In this document: piece by piece, positions 17,073-24,997 of the stretch | Layout of the letters: each line of letters begins with the position of its first letter | Numbering within the stretch: position 1 is the stretch's first letter | Assembly (NCBI GenBank): GCA_002432805.1 | Contig: DJGV01000010.1 | Location: forward strand, 191,617 to 255,616 | Origin: Fervidobacterium sp. UBA5837 | GTDB taxonomy: Bacteria > Thermotogota > Thermotogae > Thermotogales > Fervidobacteriaceae | Length of the DNA: 64,000 nt | Direction of reading: 5' to 3' | The notes under the pieces: generated by a model | Database searches by the model: none | Seen by the model: only the letters and a program-made list of their open reading frames with translations | Told to the model about the DNA's origin: nothing | Made by a program: the position numbers and the translations under genes

Positions 17073-18296
17073 TCAACAATGCCCGATGAAGTCGATGATT
17101 TCTTGGTCAAAGTTTCTAAGTGAAGATGTCAGTATCTCCAATCTTTTGATTGTCTCTTCCACATCTCTTGCAGCAAATCCATTTCCGCATGGTATATTCA
17201 CATTCTTCATTGAAAGCACCTTAGAGTTCATCGCCATCTGTGTCCCCACACTTGCTTTCAATGCACAACTTCTCTTTGCACCGTCACATGTCATGCCGAA
17301 TAATGTTGCAAGTACGTTGTTTATCGAACTTTTCAACTTGTCATAATCCTCAGTGTACAGATAAGTGAGACCAGCTGCTGCACCTGACGAAGCTATAGAT
17401 CCAGCACCGCAAATTGGTGTCAGCTTTCCCGTGTAACCCTTCACATAAATTGTCACTAGCATACTCAATAGAACAGCTTTGACAACCCTTTCTTTTTCAA
17501 TACCAGAAGAGAGACCTTCCAATGCAACAGGTACTGTACATGCAATACCTTGGTTACCGCTACCTGCAACAGTCATAACCGGCATGAGTTCTCCACTCAT
17601 GCGCTCATCTATACCTGCAGCTACGTATGCGTTTATCCCCTTTCCCAATGTGTTGCCAAAATTCCCTTCGACATCCATACCCTTCTCGGAAATCTGAAGA
17701 TTGTAGGTGATCGCATCCTCTACTATCTTTAAAATATCTTCATGAGGTAACTCTATGTATCCGAAGATATCATTCAATGTGATGGATCTTACCGCATCTT
17801 TCTTGGAAGCGATAGTCTCTTGCGTGTTCAACAATTCCTTTCCATCTACCACAATCTTACTGATGTTGTCATGTGAATCAGTTATCTCAACAAGCACTTC
17901 GTTGTCTGCTACCATCTTCGTTCTTATATGAAGTTTCATATCATTTTCGTAGCGTATAACTATCCTTTCTTTCAATCGTTCAGCTAAATTTACTGCATCA
18001 CTATCTACATCTTTAAAAACCTGCAATCCAAGTTCTGACACACCTGCAACATAGGCAAGTGCCGCTGCCATCTCAAATCCATGAAGATGAGTTCCAGGAA
18101 GACTAACTTCCAAACCATTCTTGTACGTATTACGATCCGTCGTGACTTCGATGTTTCTCAATTCACCGATTAGGTATCTCTTACCAGTTGCCACGGAAAG
18201 GCCTACTGCAACAGGCTCAGTACATCCGTAAGAAAGTTTCACATTATCAAGGAAAACGGTTCTGATGGTCTCTCGTACATCGTCAAACGCGTTCAA
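17073..18296 (-). CDS. L-cysteine desulfidase/UPF0597-family Fe-S protein
   Basis: 407 residues of the family that includes archaeal L-cysteine desulfidase and enteric CyuA/YhaM, related to the alpha domain of Fe-S serine dehydratases. Conserved cysteines: C25 in SYGCTEPVA, C296 in PICGAGSIASSG, C337 and C344 in MTCDGAKRSCALK; several probably bind a 4Fe-4S cluster. MTVAGSGNQGI is the family's glycine motif. It likely releases sulfide, ammonia and pyruvate from cysteine; serine deamination is possible. The start is TTG 18296, 8 bases after GGGGGGA; an ATG just upstream opens only a 3-codon frame. It is transcribed from a divergent promoter region shared with the acylphosphatase gene. Confidence 0.88.
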   Translation of the reverse strand: MNAFDDVRETIRTVFLDNVKLSYGCTEPVAVGLSVATGKRYLIGELRNIEVTTDRNTYKNGLEVSLPGTHLHGFEMAAALAYVAGVSELGLQVFKDVDSDAVNLAERLKERIVIRYENDMKLHIRTKMVADNEVLVEITDSHDNISKIVVDGKELLNTQETIASKKDAVRSITLNDIFGYIELPHEDILKIVEDAITYNLQISEKGMDVEGNFGNTLGKGINAYVAAGIDERMSGELMPVMTVAGSGNQGIACTVPVALEGLSSGIEKERVVKAVLLSMLVTIYVKGYTGKLTPICGAGSIASSGAAAGLTYLYTEDYDKLKSSINNVLATLFGMTCDGAKRSCALKASVGTQMAMNSKVLSMKNVNIPCGNGFAARDVEETIKRLEILTSSLRNFDQEIIDFIGHC

Positions 18297-18346
18297 GCTG
18301 CCATTCCCCCCTAAAAAAAAACAAAATCAAAGTCCTGTTCTTACTA

Positions 18347-18355
18347 ATTATATCA
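18347..18355 (-). promoter_or_regulatory. Extended -10 promoter for the cysteine desulfidase gene
   Basis: Read on the minus strand this is TGATATAAT, an extended -10 element, about 50 bases before the TTG start. No good -35 was found. Confidence 0.6.
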
Positions 18356-18417
18356 TAGCTAAAGATATCTCACTCATCTTGCTGTAGACAGTTTATCCTC
18401 CAAATATTCTCCAAATA

Positions 18418-18426
18418 TGATAGAAT
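18418..18426 (+). promoter_or_regulatory. Extended -10 promoter for acylphosphatase-purA
   Basis: TGATAGAAT, one base from the TGATATAAT seen at other promoters, lies 86 bases before the acylphosphatase start and diverges from the promoter at 18347-18355. Confidence 0.5.
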
Positions 18427-18511
18427 TTATTGGTATTCTCTTTTCATGAATTGATTGTACAATATCTTTGGAAATCTTTGGAATCTATTTTCTTCCAAGG
18501 GTGGTGATACT

Positions 18512-18787
18512 GTGGAAGTAGTTTGGAAGAAATGGAATATTACCGGCATCGTTCAAGGAGTTGGATTTAGGTATTTTGTCAAAAATGCTGCGAGTGCAAT
18601 TGGTGTGAGAGGCTTCATAAGGAACGAAGATGATGGAAGTGTCACGATAGTAGCTGGTGGTAACGAAGCACAGTTGCGAGAATTACTCAAAAAAATCATG
18701 GAAGGTAACGGCTGGAGCTATATTTACAACATCGAGGAGACAAATTTACCACCTCAAGAATACAAGAATTTCGATGTAGAATTCTGA
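18512..18787 (+). CDS. acyP: Acylphosphatase
   Basis: 91 residues, the normal family length. Acylphosphatase hydrolyses carboxyl-phosphate bonds of small acyl phosphates. The phosphate-binding loop VQGVGFRYF with the catalytic arginine and the GFIRNEDDGSV segment with the catalytic asparagine are intact. GTG 18512 is chosen because GGGTGGTGA precedes it and it gives the canonical length; the upstream frame to 18455 is an extension without family similarity. Confidence 0.94.
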   Translation: MEVVWKKWNITGIVQGVGFRYFVKNAASAIGVRGFIRNEDDGSVTIVAGGNEAQLRELLKKIMEGNGWSYIYNIEETNLPPQEYKNFDVEF

Positions 18788-18839
18788 TTACTTGATATAT
18801 CGAGTACTTAAAATGAAACATTTGAGAGGAGATGGACAC

Positions 18840-20051
18840 ATGAAAACGGTCTGTTTTGGATTACAGTGGGGCGATGAAGGGAAAGGCAAAGTAACAACTT
18901 ATCTTTCAAAAGATTACGACTACATAGTTAGATACAGCGGTGGAAGTAATGCAGGCCACACCGTTGAATACGGAGATTTCAAACTCATTCATCACCTCAT
19001 CCCTTCGTTTGATATAAGAAAGGATATAAAGGGCTACATCTCAAACGGTGTAGTTGTAGATTTGGAAGTACTCAACAAAGAGATCGAAGAACTAAAAAAG
19101 ATGGGATTTGATATATCTCAACGATTGTGGATTTCGAAATTGGCACACGTGGTGCTGCCCATCCACAAAATACTTGATGAAAAAATGGAACTCTCTCGCG
19201 GTGAGCGTGCAGTTGGAACGACAAAACGTGGTATAGGCCCTGCGTATGCCGACAGAGTACACAGAATAGGCATCAGACTTGCAGATTTTGAGAATATCGA
19301 TGAGCTGAGAGAAAAACTTCTCACGATTTCCGCACTTTACAAAGAACTGTATAGCATAGAATGGGAAGAATACGATGAAGTTATTGAGCAATACGAAGAT
19401 ATGAGCAACTTGATAGTCTCACCTTTGGAAATAAAGACAGAACTTGAAAATTCGAATGTCATGTTTGAAGGTACTCAAGGTGTACTACTCGACATCGATA
19501 TGGGGACTTATCCATACGTTACAGGTACTTTTTGCAATACCACTGGAGTTGAAAGTGGTTTAGGCTATGTCACTAAATTGGACAAACGGATAGGTATCTT
19601 TAAAGCTTACGTAACTCGAGTTGGAGAGGGACCTTTCCCGACAGAATTACTTGGTGATGAGGGTGAGATGTTAAGAAAAGCAGGTAAAGAATACGGTGCA
19701 ACTACTGGCAGACCCAGAAGATGTGGTTGGCTTGACTTACCGCTACTCAAATATGCAATAGAGATATCCGGTTGCGATGAAATGATCATGACAAAAGCTG
19801 ATGTGCTATCTGGTATGGAAAAGATAAAAGTTGGAGTAAGATACGACATAGATGGAAAGAAATTTGAAATGCCTTCTGAACTTTCCAACATCGGCAGGTC
19901 TCAAGTTGAGTACGTAGAATTCAACGGATGGAAAAGTTTAGAAGATAAAGAATTCGATCATTTCACGAAATTCATAGAATCCGAAACTGGAGTGAAAATC
20001 ACATACATCTCTACCGGTGCAATGGTTGATCAAATCACGAAAATGTACTGA
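18840..20051 (+). CDS. purA: Adenylosuccinate synthetase
   Basis: 403 residues, close to the short archaeal/thermophile size (bacterial norm about 430). It joins IMP and aspartate with GTP in AMP synthesis. Seen: QWGDEGKGK P-loop, GGSNAGHT with the catalytic histidine, GTTKRGIGPAY, FEGTQGVLLDIDMGTYPYVT, and TTGRPRRCGWLDL. ATG 18840 follows GAGGAG at about 10 bases; the frame upstream to 18792 is not conserved. It lies 52 bases after the acylphosphatase gene and is probably cotranscribed with it. Confidence 0.96.
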   Translation: MKTVCFGLQWGDEGKGKVTTYLSKDYDYIVRYSGGSNAGHTVEYGDFKLIHHLIPSFDIRKDIKGYISNGVVVDLEVLNKEIEELKKMGFDISQRLWISKLAHVVLPIHKILDEKMELSRGERAVGTTKRGIGPAYADRVHRIGIRLADFENIDELREKLLTISALYKELYSIEWEEYDEVIEQYEDMSNLIVSPLEIKTELENSNVMFEGTQGVLLDIDMGTYPYVTGTFCNTTGVESGLGYVTKLDKRIGIFKAYVTRVGEGPFPTELLGDEGEMLRKAGKEYGATTGRPRRCGWLDLPLLKYAIEISGCDEMIMTKADVLSGMEKIKVGVRYDIDGKKFEMPSELSNIGRSQVEYVEFNGWKSLEDKEFDHFTKFIESETGVKITYISTGAMVDQITKMY

Positions 20052-20090
20052 AAAGATTTCAATAACTCAAGAGAGTTTAGGGATGATAAA

Positions 20091-20816
20091 TTGATAATAA
20101 AGATTAGGCTTTTCGGTTCACTTTGTGACTTAACCAGTGGAAAATATCTTTTTGAGTTTGACCCAGGGATAAATCAAACGATAAAAGATTGTATAGAAAG
20201 GCTGGGTGTTCCGCATACCGAAGTGTTTTTTATTACCCTGAATGGTAATTTTGTAGATTTTTCGAAGATAGTTTGTGATGGAGATCTCTATTGCGTCTAT
20301 CCAGAATGTGATTTACCGGTAGAAGATAGGTACACCTTGACACCGAAGTATCTTGGAGAGCCAAAATTTGTCGCCGATATTCATCTTGGAAAACTTGTGA
20401 AATACCTTCGCATGCTGGGTATTAGCACAGTGTACGGCACTATAGACGACAAACTGATAATAGCAAAGGCATTGGAAACAAATGCGATAATACTTACAAG
20501 AGATAGAAATATGCTAAAAGAGAATGTGGTTAAATATGGTTACGTAGTAAGGTCAGATGTACCTAAGATCCAACTAAAAGAGACCATATTCAGATACGGT
20601 TTAATCAAATATATTAAGCCATTTACTCGATGTATGGAATGTAATGGTAACTTAGTTCCCATACTCAAAGCTGAAATCGTTAATAGCGTACCTGAAAGAG
20701 TCTTAAATACTTTCAATGAATTTGCAAAATGCAGTAATTGTGGAAAGATATACTGGGGTGGGAGTCATTATCAAAATATGAGTAACTTCATCCGACAATT
20801 CTTAAACTCACTGTGA
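20091..20816 (+). CDS. Mut7-C RNase with N-terminal ubiquitin-like domain
   Basis: 241 residues. The first about 80 form a ubiquitin/ThiS-like beta-grasp domain (IIKIRLFGSLCDL start); then a PIN-like Mut7-C nuclease domain (FVADIHLGKLVKYLRMLG, AIILTRDRNML) with acidic residues for metal, and a C-terminal zinc ribbon (CMEC ... CSNC, about residues 181-217). Proteins of this fusion are predicted RNases, substrate unknown. TTG 20091 is the start because an ATG at 20083 opens a frame that stops after three codons; the ribosome site is weak. Its stop is next to the first repeat of the putative origin. Confidence 0.85.
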   Translation: MIIKIRLFGSLCDLTSGKYLFEFDPGINQTIKDCIERLGVPHTEVFFITLNGNFVDFSKIVCDGDLYCVYPECDLPVEDRYTLTPKYLGEPKFVADIHLGKLVKYLRMLGISTVYGTIDDKLIIAKALETNAIILTRDRNMLKENVVKYGYVVRSDVPKIQLKETIFRYGLIKYIKPFTRCMECNGNLVPILKAEIVNSVPERVLNTFNEFAKCSNCGKIYWGGSHYQNMSNFIRQFLNSL

Positions 20817-21332
20817 AACTTACCAGCGAAACTTACCACCCTTTAACCCTATATACTATAATCATTATATATATATTACTTAGTAGTAGTAGTAGTAATA
20901 GGGGTGGTAAGTTGGTAAGTTTACACAAATGAAATCAAAAAAATGTTTATCCAATACAACCTACAACGCTCATTACAACTTACCACCTTTTTGTAACAAC
21001 TTACCACTCTGGTAAGTTTCTATCGGAAATTTAGATTTCAAGCCATGGTAGAGGTGGTAAGTTTTCTAAAAGCTCATGGATAAAGGAAAAAGTTGTCGAA
21101 AATCGTGAAAAAGTTTGAAAATTATTTCACCACTGGTAAGTTTGGTAAGTTTTTCTAAATGAGATTTCTTCTCAATAACACCATTTATACTATATATTGT
21201 GATTTACATAATGATGTACCTTTATATTGTATAAAAAAACTTACCACTTGCCTTAAAAACTTACCAGTAACTTACCACTTTTCAATATGTAGTAGAAAGT
21301 AACTTACCACATCTATATATCGTGGTAAGTTT
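20816..21332. other. Candidate chromosomal replication origin (oriC): cluster of 12-base DnaA-box-like repeats
   Basis: A non-coding stretch holding at least 15 copies of a 12-mer, AAACTTACCACC or its complement. Exact copies: 20829-20840 (+) and 21053-21064 (-). Near copies on +: 20816, 20976, 20997, 21237, 21257, 21268, 21300. Near copies on -: starting at 20903, 20911, 21008, 21132, 21141, 21321. All keep the core ACTTACCA. From memory, T. maritima DnaA binds the 12-mer AAACCTACCACC, one base different. A trinucleotide tract and AT-rich DNA lie inside the cluster. The nearest genes are a Mut7-C RNase and rimO/pgsA/recA; dnaA is not adjacent, which is common in this phylum. Confidence 0.8.
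20841..20902. other. Putative DNA unwinding element with DnaA-trio tract
   Basis: AT-rich DNA (about 20849-20880, almost all A/T) abuts TAG repeated five times (20881-20895), then TAA, TAG and GGG, then DnaA-box-like repeats from 20903. Read from the boxes toward the AT-rich side, the + strand gives 3'-GAT-AAT-GAT-GAT-5' and so on, which is the DnaA-trio consensus 3'-(G/A)AT-5' next to a G/C-rich spacer. This is the arrangement described for bacterial origin unwinding regions. Confidence 0.68.
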
Positions 21333-21468
21333 TTAATGTTTCTTCTGGGTATTTTTCGAACTTATTCTGTAGATTTTCCAGATGATTGGGTAAGTGAATT
21401 TGATAAGTTCAACAGAGTTCAACAGTAGTAAATGGTCAAGAAGAAATTCACACACTTTTGGAAAAAAG

Positions 21469-21477
21469 TGATATAAT
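21469..21477 (+). promoter_or_regulatory. Extended -10 promoter for the 21590-24997 gene group
   Basis: TGATATAAT lies 112 bases before the hypothetical gene at 21590. TTCACA at 21447-21452 is a possible -35 with a long 19-base spacer. An inverted repeat, CACTTTT (21453-21459) and AAAAGTG (21464-21470), sits between them. Confidence 0.55.
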
Positions 21478-21589
21478 ACAAGTACATCAAAAGTGACCGT
21501 CTGTTTGATGATTTTTTTTGTAAGCACTATGAACAAATTGGCACTGTAATTACGCATACTTTGAGGTAAAGCGTTTAAGGTGGTACTGT

Positions 21590-21877
21590 ATGTCGAAAAA
21601 ATTGATAAGAATCCTATTTTATGGGATGGCAATCCTAAGTGTTTTTGTATTGTACTTTGCAAGCTCGTATCTATCGAAGGTAAAGAAAGAACCTCTGGCG
21701 GTTATAGAAGGTATCGATGGAGGATTCTATCTGGACGACAAGTACATCGATGGCCCACTGGCTCTAAACGTAGGTAAGTACGAAGTGATTGGCGAGTCTA
21801 AGATAGCACTTTACAGTGGAAAGGTTTTGTTCGTTAAGATACCACAATTTGAGGTGGAAATTGTATGGGAGAAGTGA
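21590..21877 (+). CDS. Hypothetical single-span membrane protein
   Basis: 95 residues, not recognised. One N-terminal membrane helix (about residues 6-28, ILFYGMAILSVFVLYFASSY) precedes a small, probably extracytoplasmic beta-rich domain (AVIEGIDGGFYLDDKYIDG ...). ATG 21590 has AAGGTGG about 8 bases upstream. The stop overlaps the next gene by 13 bases, so the two are likely coupled. The helix-plus-small-domain plan gives no function. Confidence 0.7.
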   Translation: MSKKLIRILFYGMAILSVFVLYFASSYLSKVKKEPLAVIEGIDGGFYLDDKYIDGPLALNVGKYEVIGESKIALYSGKVLFVKIPQFEVEIVWEK

Positions 21878-22455
21878 GGATAATTGAACCTGTTAACTTG
21901 GTCATATACATATTTTCCGCTCAAGTTGATTACTGGTTTGATCAAGTGAAGGAAGATTTGGTGAGAGAATTTGGACCGATAGATTACTTGAGCCCTCTTC
22001 TTGATTTTGGTAAGTACACCCTCTATTACGACAAAGAGATGGGTTCGGGTATCGTGGGGAAATTGATAAGTTTTGAGAGGTTGATTCATCCTTCCTTGCT
22101 GGCTAGTATCAAGATCAAAACGAACGAAATAGAGCAGAGATATGCAGTTGACGGAAAAAGAAGGTTCAACTTGGATCCAGGTTACGTTCATCACATGCAA
22201 TTCGTTTTAGCCACAACAAAGATGTGGCCACACAGGATTTACATAGGACAAGGCATATATGCAGAGCCAACGCTCATGTACATAAACGGACGTTGGAAGG
22301 ATTATGATTTCACTTATCCAAACTACAAAGAAGAAGTGTACAAGAAAGAACTCGAAAAGATCAGGTCTATGTACCTTGAAAAGAGAAAAGCGTATCTCAA
22401 GAAATTACAGAGAAGGTCCGGTAATACATTAGGTCAAGTTTCAAAGAACGATTGA
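21865..22455 (+). CDS. DUF4416 family protein
   Basis: 196 residues matching the DUF4416 family of unknown function, sometimes mislabelled GTP-binding. Seen: PVNLVIYIFSAQ at the start, a YLSPLLDFGKYTLYYDKEMG block and the RRFNLDPGYVHHMQFVLATTK histidine-rich segment, which looks like a ligand or metal site. No P-loop is visible, so GTP binding is not supported. The ATG is preceded by GAGGTGG inside the upstream gene. Confidence 0.8.
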   Translation: MGEVRIIEPVNLVIYIFSAQVDYWFDQVKEDLVREFGPIDYLSPLLDFGKYTLYYDKEMGSGIVGKLISFERLIHPSLLASIKIKTNEIEQRYAVDGKRRFNLDPGYVHHMQFVLATTKMWPHRIYIGQGIYAEPTLMYINGRWKDYDFTYPNYKEEVYKKELEKIRSMYLEKRKAYLKKLQRRSGNTLGQVSKND

Positions 22456-22510
22456 GAAAGAGTGAATTCCAGCAAGAAAGATTACTACAGTACTTAGGAA
22501 GGTGAGTTGT

Positions 22511-23803
22511 TTGAAGATTTACATAGTAACGTTGGGATGTCCAAAAAATGAAGCGGATTTTTCTCATTTTAAGCACCATTTGCTCTCTCTTGGTTATGAA
22601 ATTACAGATGTCTTGGAAGAAGCAAATGGTGTGGTCATAAACACGTGCGGTTTCATCGTTGATTCAAAGAGGGAGTCCATAGACACGATCCTCGAGTTTG
22701 CCCAATACAAGAAGGAGAAACCAGATTTCAAGATATTCGTTACAGGTTGTTTGGTACAGAGATATCCACATGAACTACCAAATGAGTTACCAGAAGTTGA
22801 TGGATGGTTCGGCATCATACCACCGAAGATATTGGCTGAAAATCTTCAAAAAACAAAAAAGTACATAACAGATCCCATTGCCGTGTACGATTTCGAAGGT
22901 AGAATTGACGATGCCATGCCGTATGCTTACGTAAAAATAGCTGATGGGTGCGATAGAGCTTGTACATTTTGCACCATACCAAAGTTCAAAGGAGGTTTTG
23001 TCAGCAGAAAACTGGAAGATATCGAGAAAGAAGTAAGTTCTCTCGTTGAAAGTGGCAAGAAGGAGATCATCTTGGTTGCACAGGATACAACTGGTTACGG
23101 TATAGATCTCTACGGAGAGCAGATGCTCCCAGAACTTTTGAATAGGCTTAATGGTATCGATGGCGACTTTTGGATTAGGGTAATGTACATGCATCCGGAC
23201 CATATCACAGACGAAATCATAGAAGGGTTTTCACACGAGAAAGTTCTCAAATATTTTGATATCCCGACGCAACATGGGAGCGATCGATTGTTGAAACTCA
23301 TGGGGCGTATAAAGGATAGTAGAGAACTTGAGGCACTATTCGACAAAATAAGGAAACGTTATCCTGAAGCTGTGTTAAGGACTTCGATCATAATCGGATT
23401 TCCAGGTGAGACAAAGGAAGATTTTGAACAACTTGTTGAATTCATCAGAAGGGTCGAATTTGACAAACTTGGTGCATTTCTCTATTCAGATGAAGAAGAG
23501 GCGGCATCTCACAACTTATCAGGAAAAGTACCACTCAAGACAGCACAAAAAAGGCTTGATTCGTTGATGGAAGTACAAGCAGAAATTTCTTTTCTGAGAA
23601 ATCAGAAATACCTGGACAAGGTGATCGAAGTCATATTCGAAGAAGAGGTGGAAGGGGTTTTAGTCGGTAGAGGATACATGGATGCACCAGAGATCGATGG
23701 TAACATATTCGTAAGAGGAAAATTGGAAGGAAAGAAAGATGGATTCTACAAAGTACGTGTCTACGAGTCAGACACTTACGATTTGGAGGGCGAGTTAATT
23801 TGA
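22511..23803 (+). CDS. rimO: Ribosomal protein S12 methylthiotransferase RimO
   Basis: About 430 residues. RimO adds a methylthio group to an aspartate of ribosomal protein S12 using two 4Fe-4S clusters and SAM. N-terminal UPF0004 domain with cluster cysteines in TLGCPKNEAD, INTCGF and VTGCLVQRYP; radical-SAM motif CDRACTFCTIP; C-terminal TRAM domain (about 365-430). CPKNEAD and the short IKIADGCDRACTFC context distinguish it from MiaB. TTG 22511 gives the normal N-terminus (KIYIVTLGC) with GGAAGGTGA upstream; GTG 22502 is an alternative. The stop overlaps the pgsA start. Confidence 0.95.
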   Translation: MKIYIVTLGCPKNEADFSHFKHHLLSLGYEITDVLEEANGVVINTCGFIVDSKRESIDTILEFAQYKKEKPDFKIFVTGCLVQRYPHELPNELPEVDGWFGIIPPKILAENLQKTKKYITDPIAVYDFEGRIDDAMPYAYVKIADGCDRACTFCTIPKFKGGFVSRKLEDIEKEVSSLVESGKKEIILVAQDTTGYGIDLYGEQMLPELLNRLNGIDGDFWIRVMYMHPDHITDEIIEGFSHEKVLKYFDIPTQHGSDRLLKLMGRIKDSRELEALFDKIRKRYPEAVLRTSIIIGFPGETKEDFEQLVEFIRRVEFDKLGAFLYSDEEEAASHNLSGKVPLKTAQKRLDSLMEVQAEISFLRNQKYLDKVIEVIFEEEVEGVLVGRGYMDAPEIDGNIFVRGKLEGKKDGFYKVRVYESDTYDLEGELI

Positions 23804-24372
23804 GTACTAATTCTCAAAGAACTCAAAAACCCACTGTGATTTTCAATGCGCCAAATACGATCAGCTGGTTGAGGATAATTTCGACAGCGGTAATTGTACT
23901 ATTGATGTATCTGAATTGGAACTGGGCAGCTTTTGTCCTTTTCCTAATTGCATCGATCAGTGATTACTTTGATGGTTACATCGCGAGAAAAACGGGGGCA
24001 GTTACACAGCTTGGGAAAGTCTTAGATCAGATGAGCGATAAGATACTCATCACTTCAGTACTGATTTGTTTTGTGGAAAGTGGATTCGTACCGGGCTGGT
24101 TGGTAGTTATACTGGTTATTCGTGACACACTCGTCAGTATTGTCCGAATCCTTGCTTCAGAATCGGGAGCGATCATAGCTGCAAACATGTTTGGGAAGAT
24201 CAAGACTGTCTCGCAAATGGTGCTAACGATAGGATTGTACTTGGAGTTGCTTAATTTTTCAAAAAGCTACATGCACTTGTTCAATGTAATTTTCATCTAC
24301 ATAGTCGCATTTTCAACCATACTTTCCGGTATCATCTACATGTACCAAAACCGTTCGTATCTCGACAAATAG
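23800..24372 (+). CDS. pgsA: CDP-diacylglycerol-glycerol-3-phosphate 3-phosphatidyltransferase
   Basis: 190 residues with about five membrane helices. It makes phosphatidylglycerol phosphate from CDP-diacylglycerol and glycerol-3-phosphate. The CDP-alcohol transferase signature DGxxAR...GxxxDxxxD is present as SDYFDGYIARKTGAVTQLGK then VLDQMSDK. The N-terminal NAPNTISWLRI is typical. TTG 23800 has GGAGGG upstream and overlaps the rimO stop. Confidence 0.94.
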   Translation: MSTNSQRTQKPTVIFNAPNTISWLRIISTAVIVLLMYLNWNWAAFVLFLIASISDYFDGYIARKTGAVTQLGKVLDQMSDKILITSVLICFVESGFVPGWLVVILVIRDTLVSIVRILASESGAIIAANMFGKIKTVSQMVLTIGLYLELLNFSKSYMHLFNVIFIYIVAFSTILSGIIYMYQNRSYLDK

Positions 24373-24424
24373 TTTGGTAAGTGGGTTGTAACGGTTCTTA
24401 ACAATCATTAGTGGAGGGGTATGC

Positions 24425-24997
24425 GTGCGTACGTTTATTGCTATCGACGTTAACCAAGAAATAAAGGATACATCCGAGGAAGTTATCTCAAAACTTCAAG
24501 AGTTGGGTTTTAAAGCTGCGTGGACTAAGCCGGAGAACGTACATCTGACACTTTTTTTCATGGGAGAAATGGATGAAAAGGCTGTTGATTCAATGGTTTA
24601 CTCACTTAATAAGCGTATGAAGGGTTTTCCTTCTTTCAGCACTAAACTGACAGGTTTGGAATATTTTAGATTCAAACATTCTCCACGTGTGCTATTTTTG
24701 AAATTCGAGCCGACAAAATCGTTGCAGAAGATGTACCTTGAGATGAAAGCAGAACTAACGAAAAACAAAGTGAAGTATGATGACCAAGGCAATTTTGTAC
24801 CACATGCAACGCTTGGTCGTGTAAAGGAATATCCCACAGATTGGGAAAGAAAAGCCTCAGAGTTAACTATTCCCAACATATCACTTGTTATCGACGGATT
24901 TACCGTGTACAGCTCAACGTTAACACCGCAAGGCCCAATATACAAATGGATTTACAAGTCGAAATTTGAGGGAGGATTAGAGAAAAATGCCAGATGA
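24425..24997 (+). CDS. thpR: RNA 2',3'-cyclic phosphodiesterase (LigT/ThpR family)
   Basis: 190 residues of the 2H phosphoesterase superfamily, with both catalytic HxT motifs: VHLTLFFMG (about residues 40-48) and PHATLGRV (about 126-133). It opens 2',3'-cyclic phosphates at RNA ends. RTFIAIDVNQEI is the usual start. GTG 24425 follows GGAGGGG; an ATG four bases earlier is out of frame. It overlaps the recA start by 11 bases. Confidence 0.93.
   Translation: MRTFIAIDVNQEIKDTSEEVISKLQELGFKAAWTKPENVHLTLFFMGEMDEKAVDSMVYSLNKRMKGFPSFSTKLTGLEYFRFKHSPRVLFLKFEPTKSLQKMYLEMKAELTKNKVKYDDQGNFVPHATLGRVKEYPTDWERKASELTIPNISLVIDGFTVYSSTLTPQGPIYKWIYKSKFEGGLEKNAR

Noticed and set aside
20881..20901. TAG run as a simple microsatellite
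   Set aside because: Its phase and position next to DnaA-like boxes and AT-rich DNA fit a DnaA-trio better, although chance cannot be excluded.
20816..21332. CRISPR array or plasmid iterons
   Set aside because: Repeats are short (12 bases), on both strands and irregularly spaced with no unique spacers of constant length; no Cas or Rep gene is near.
21333..21662. 109-codon minus-strand frame beside the putative origin
   Set aside because: Overlaps the start of a plus-strand gene, begins in non-coding DNA and shows no protein family.
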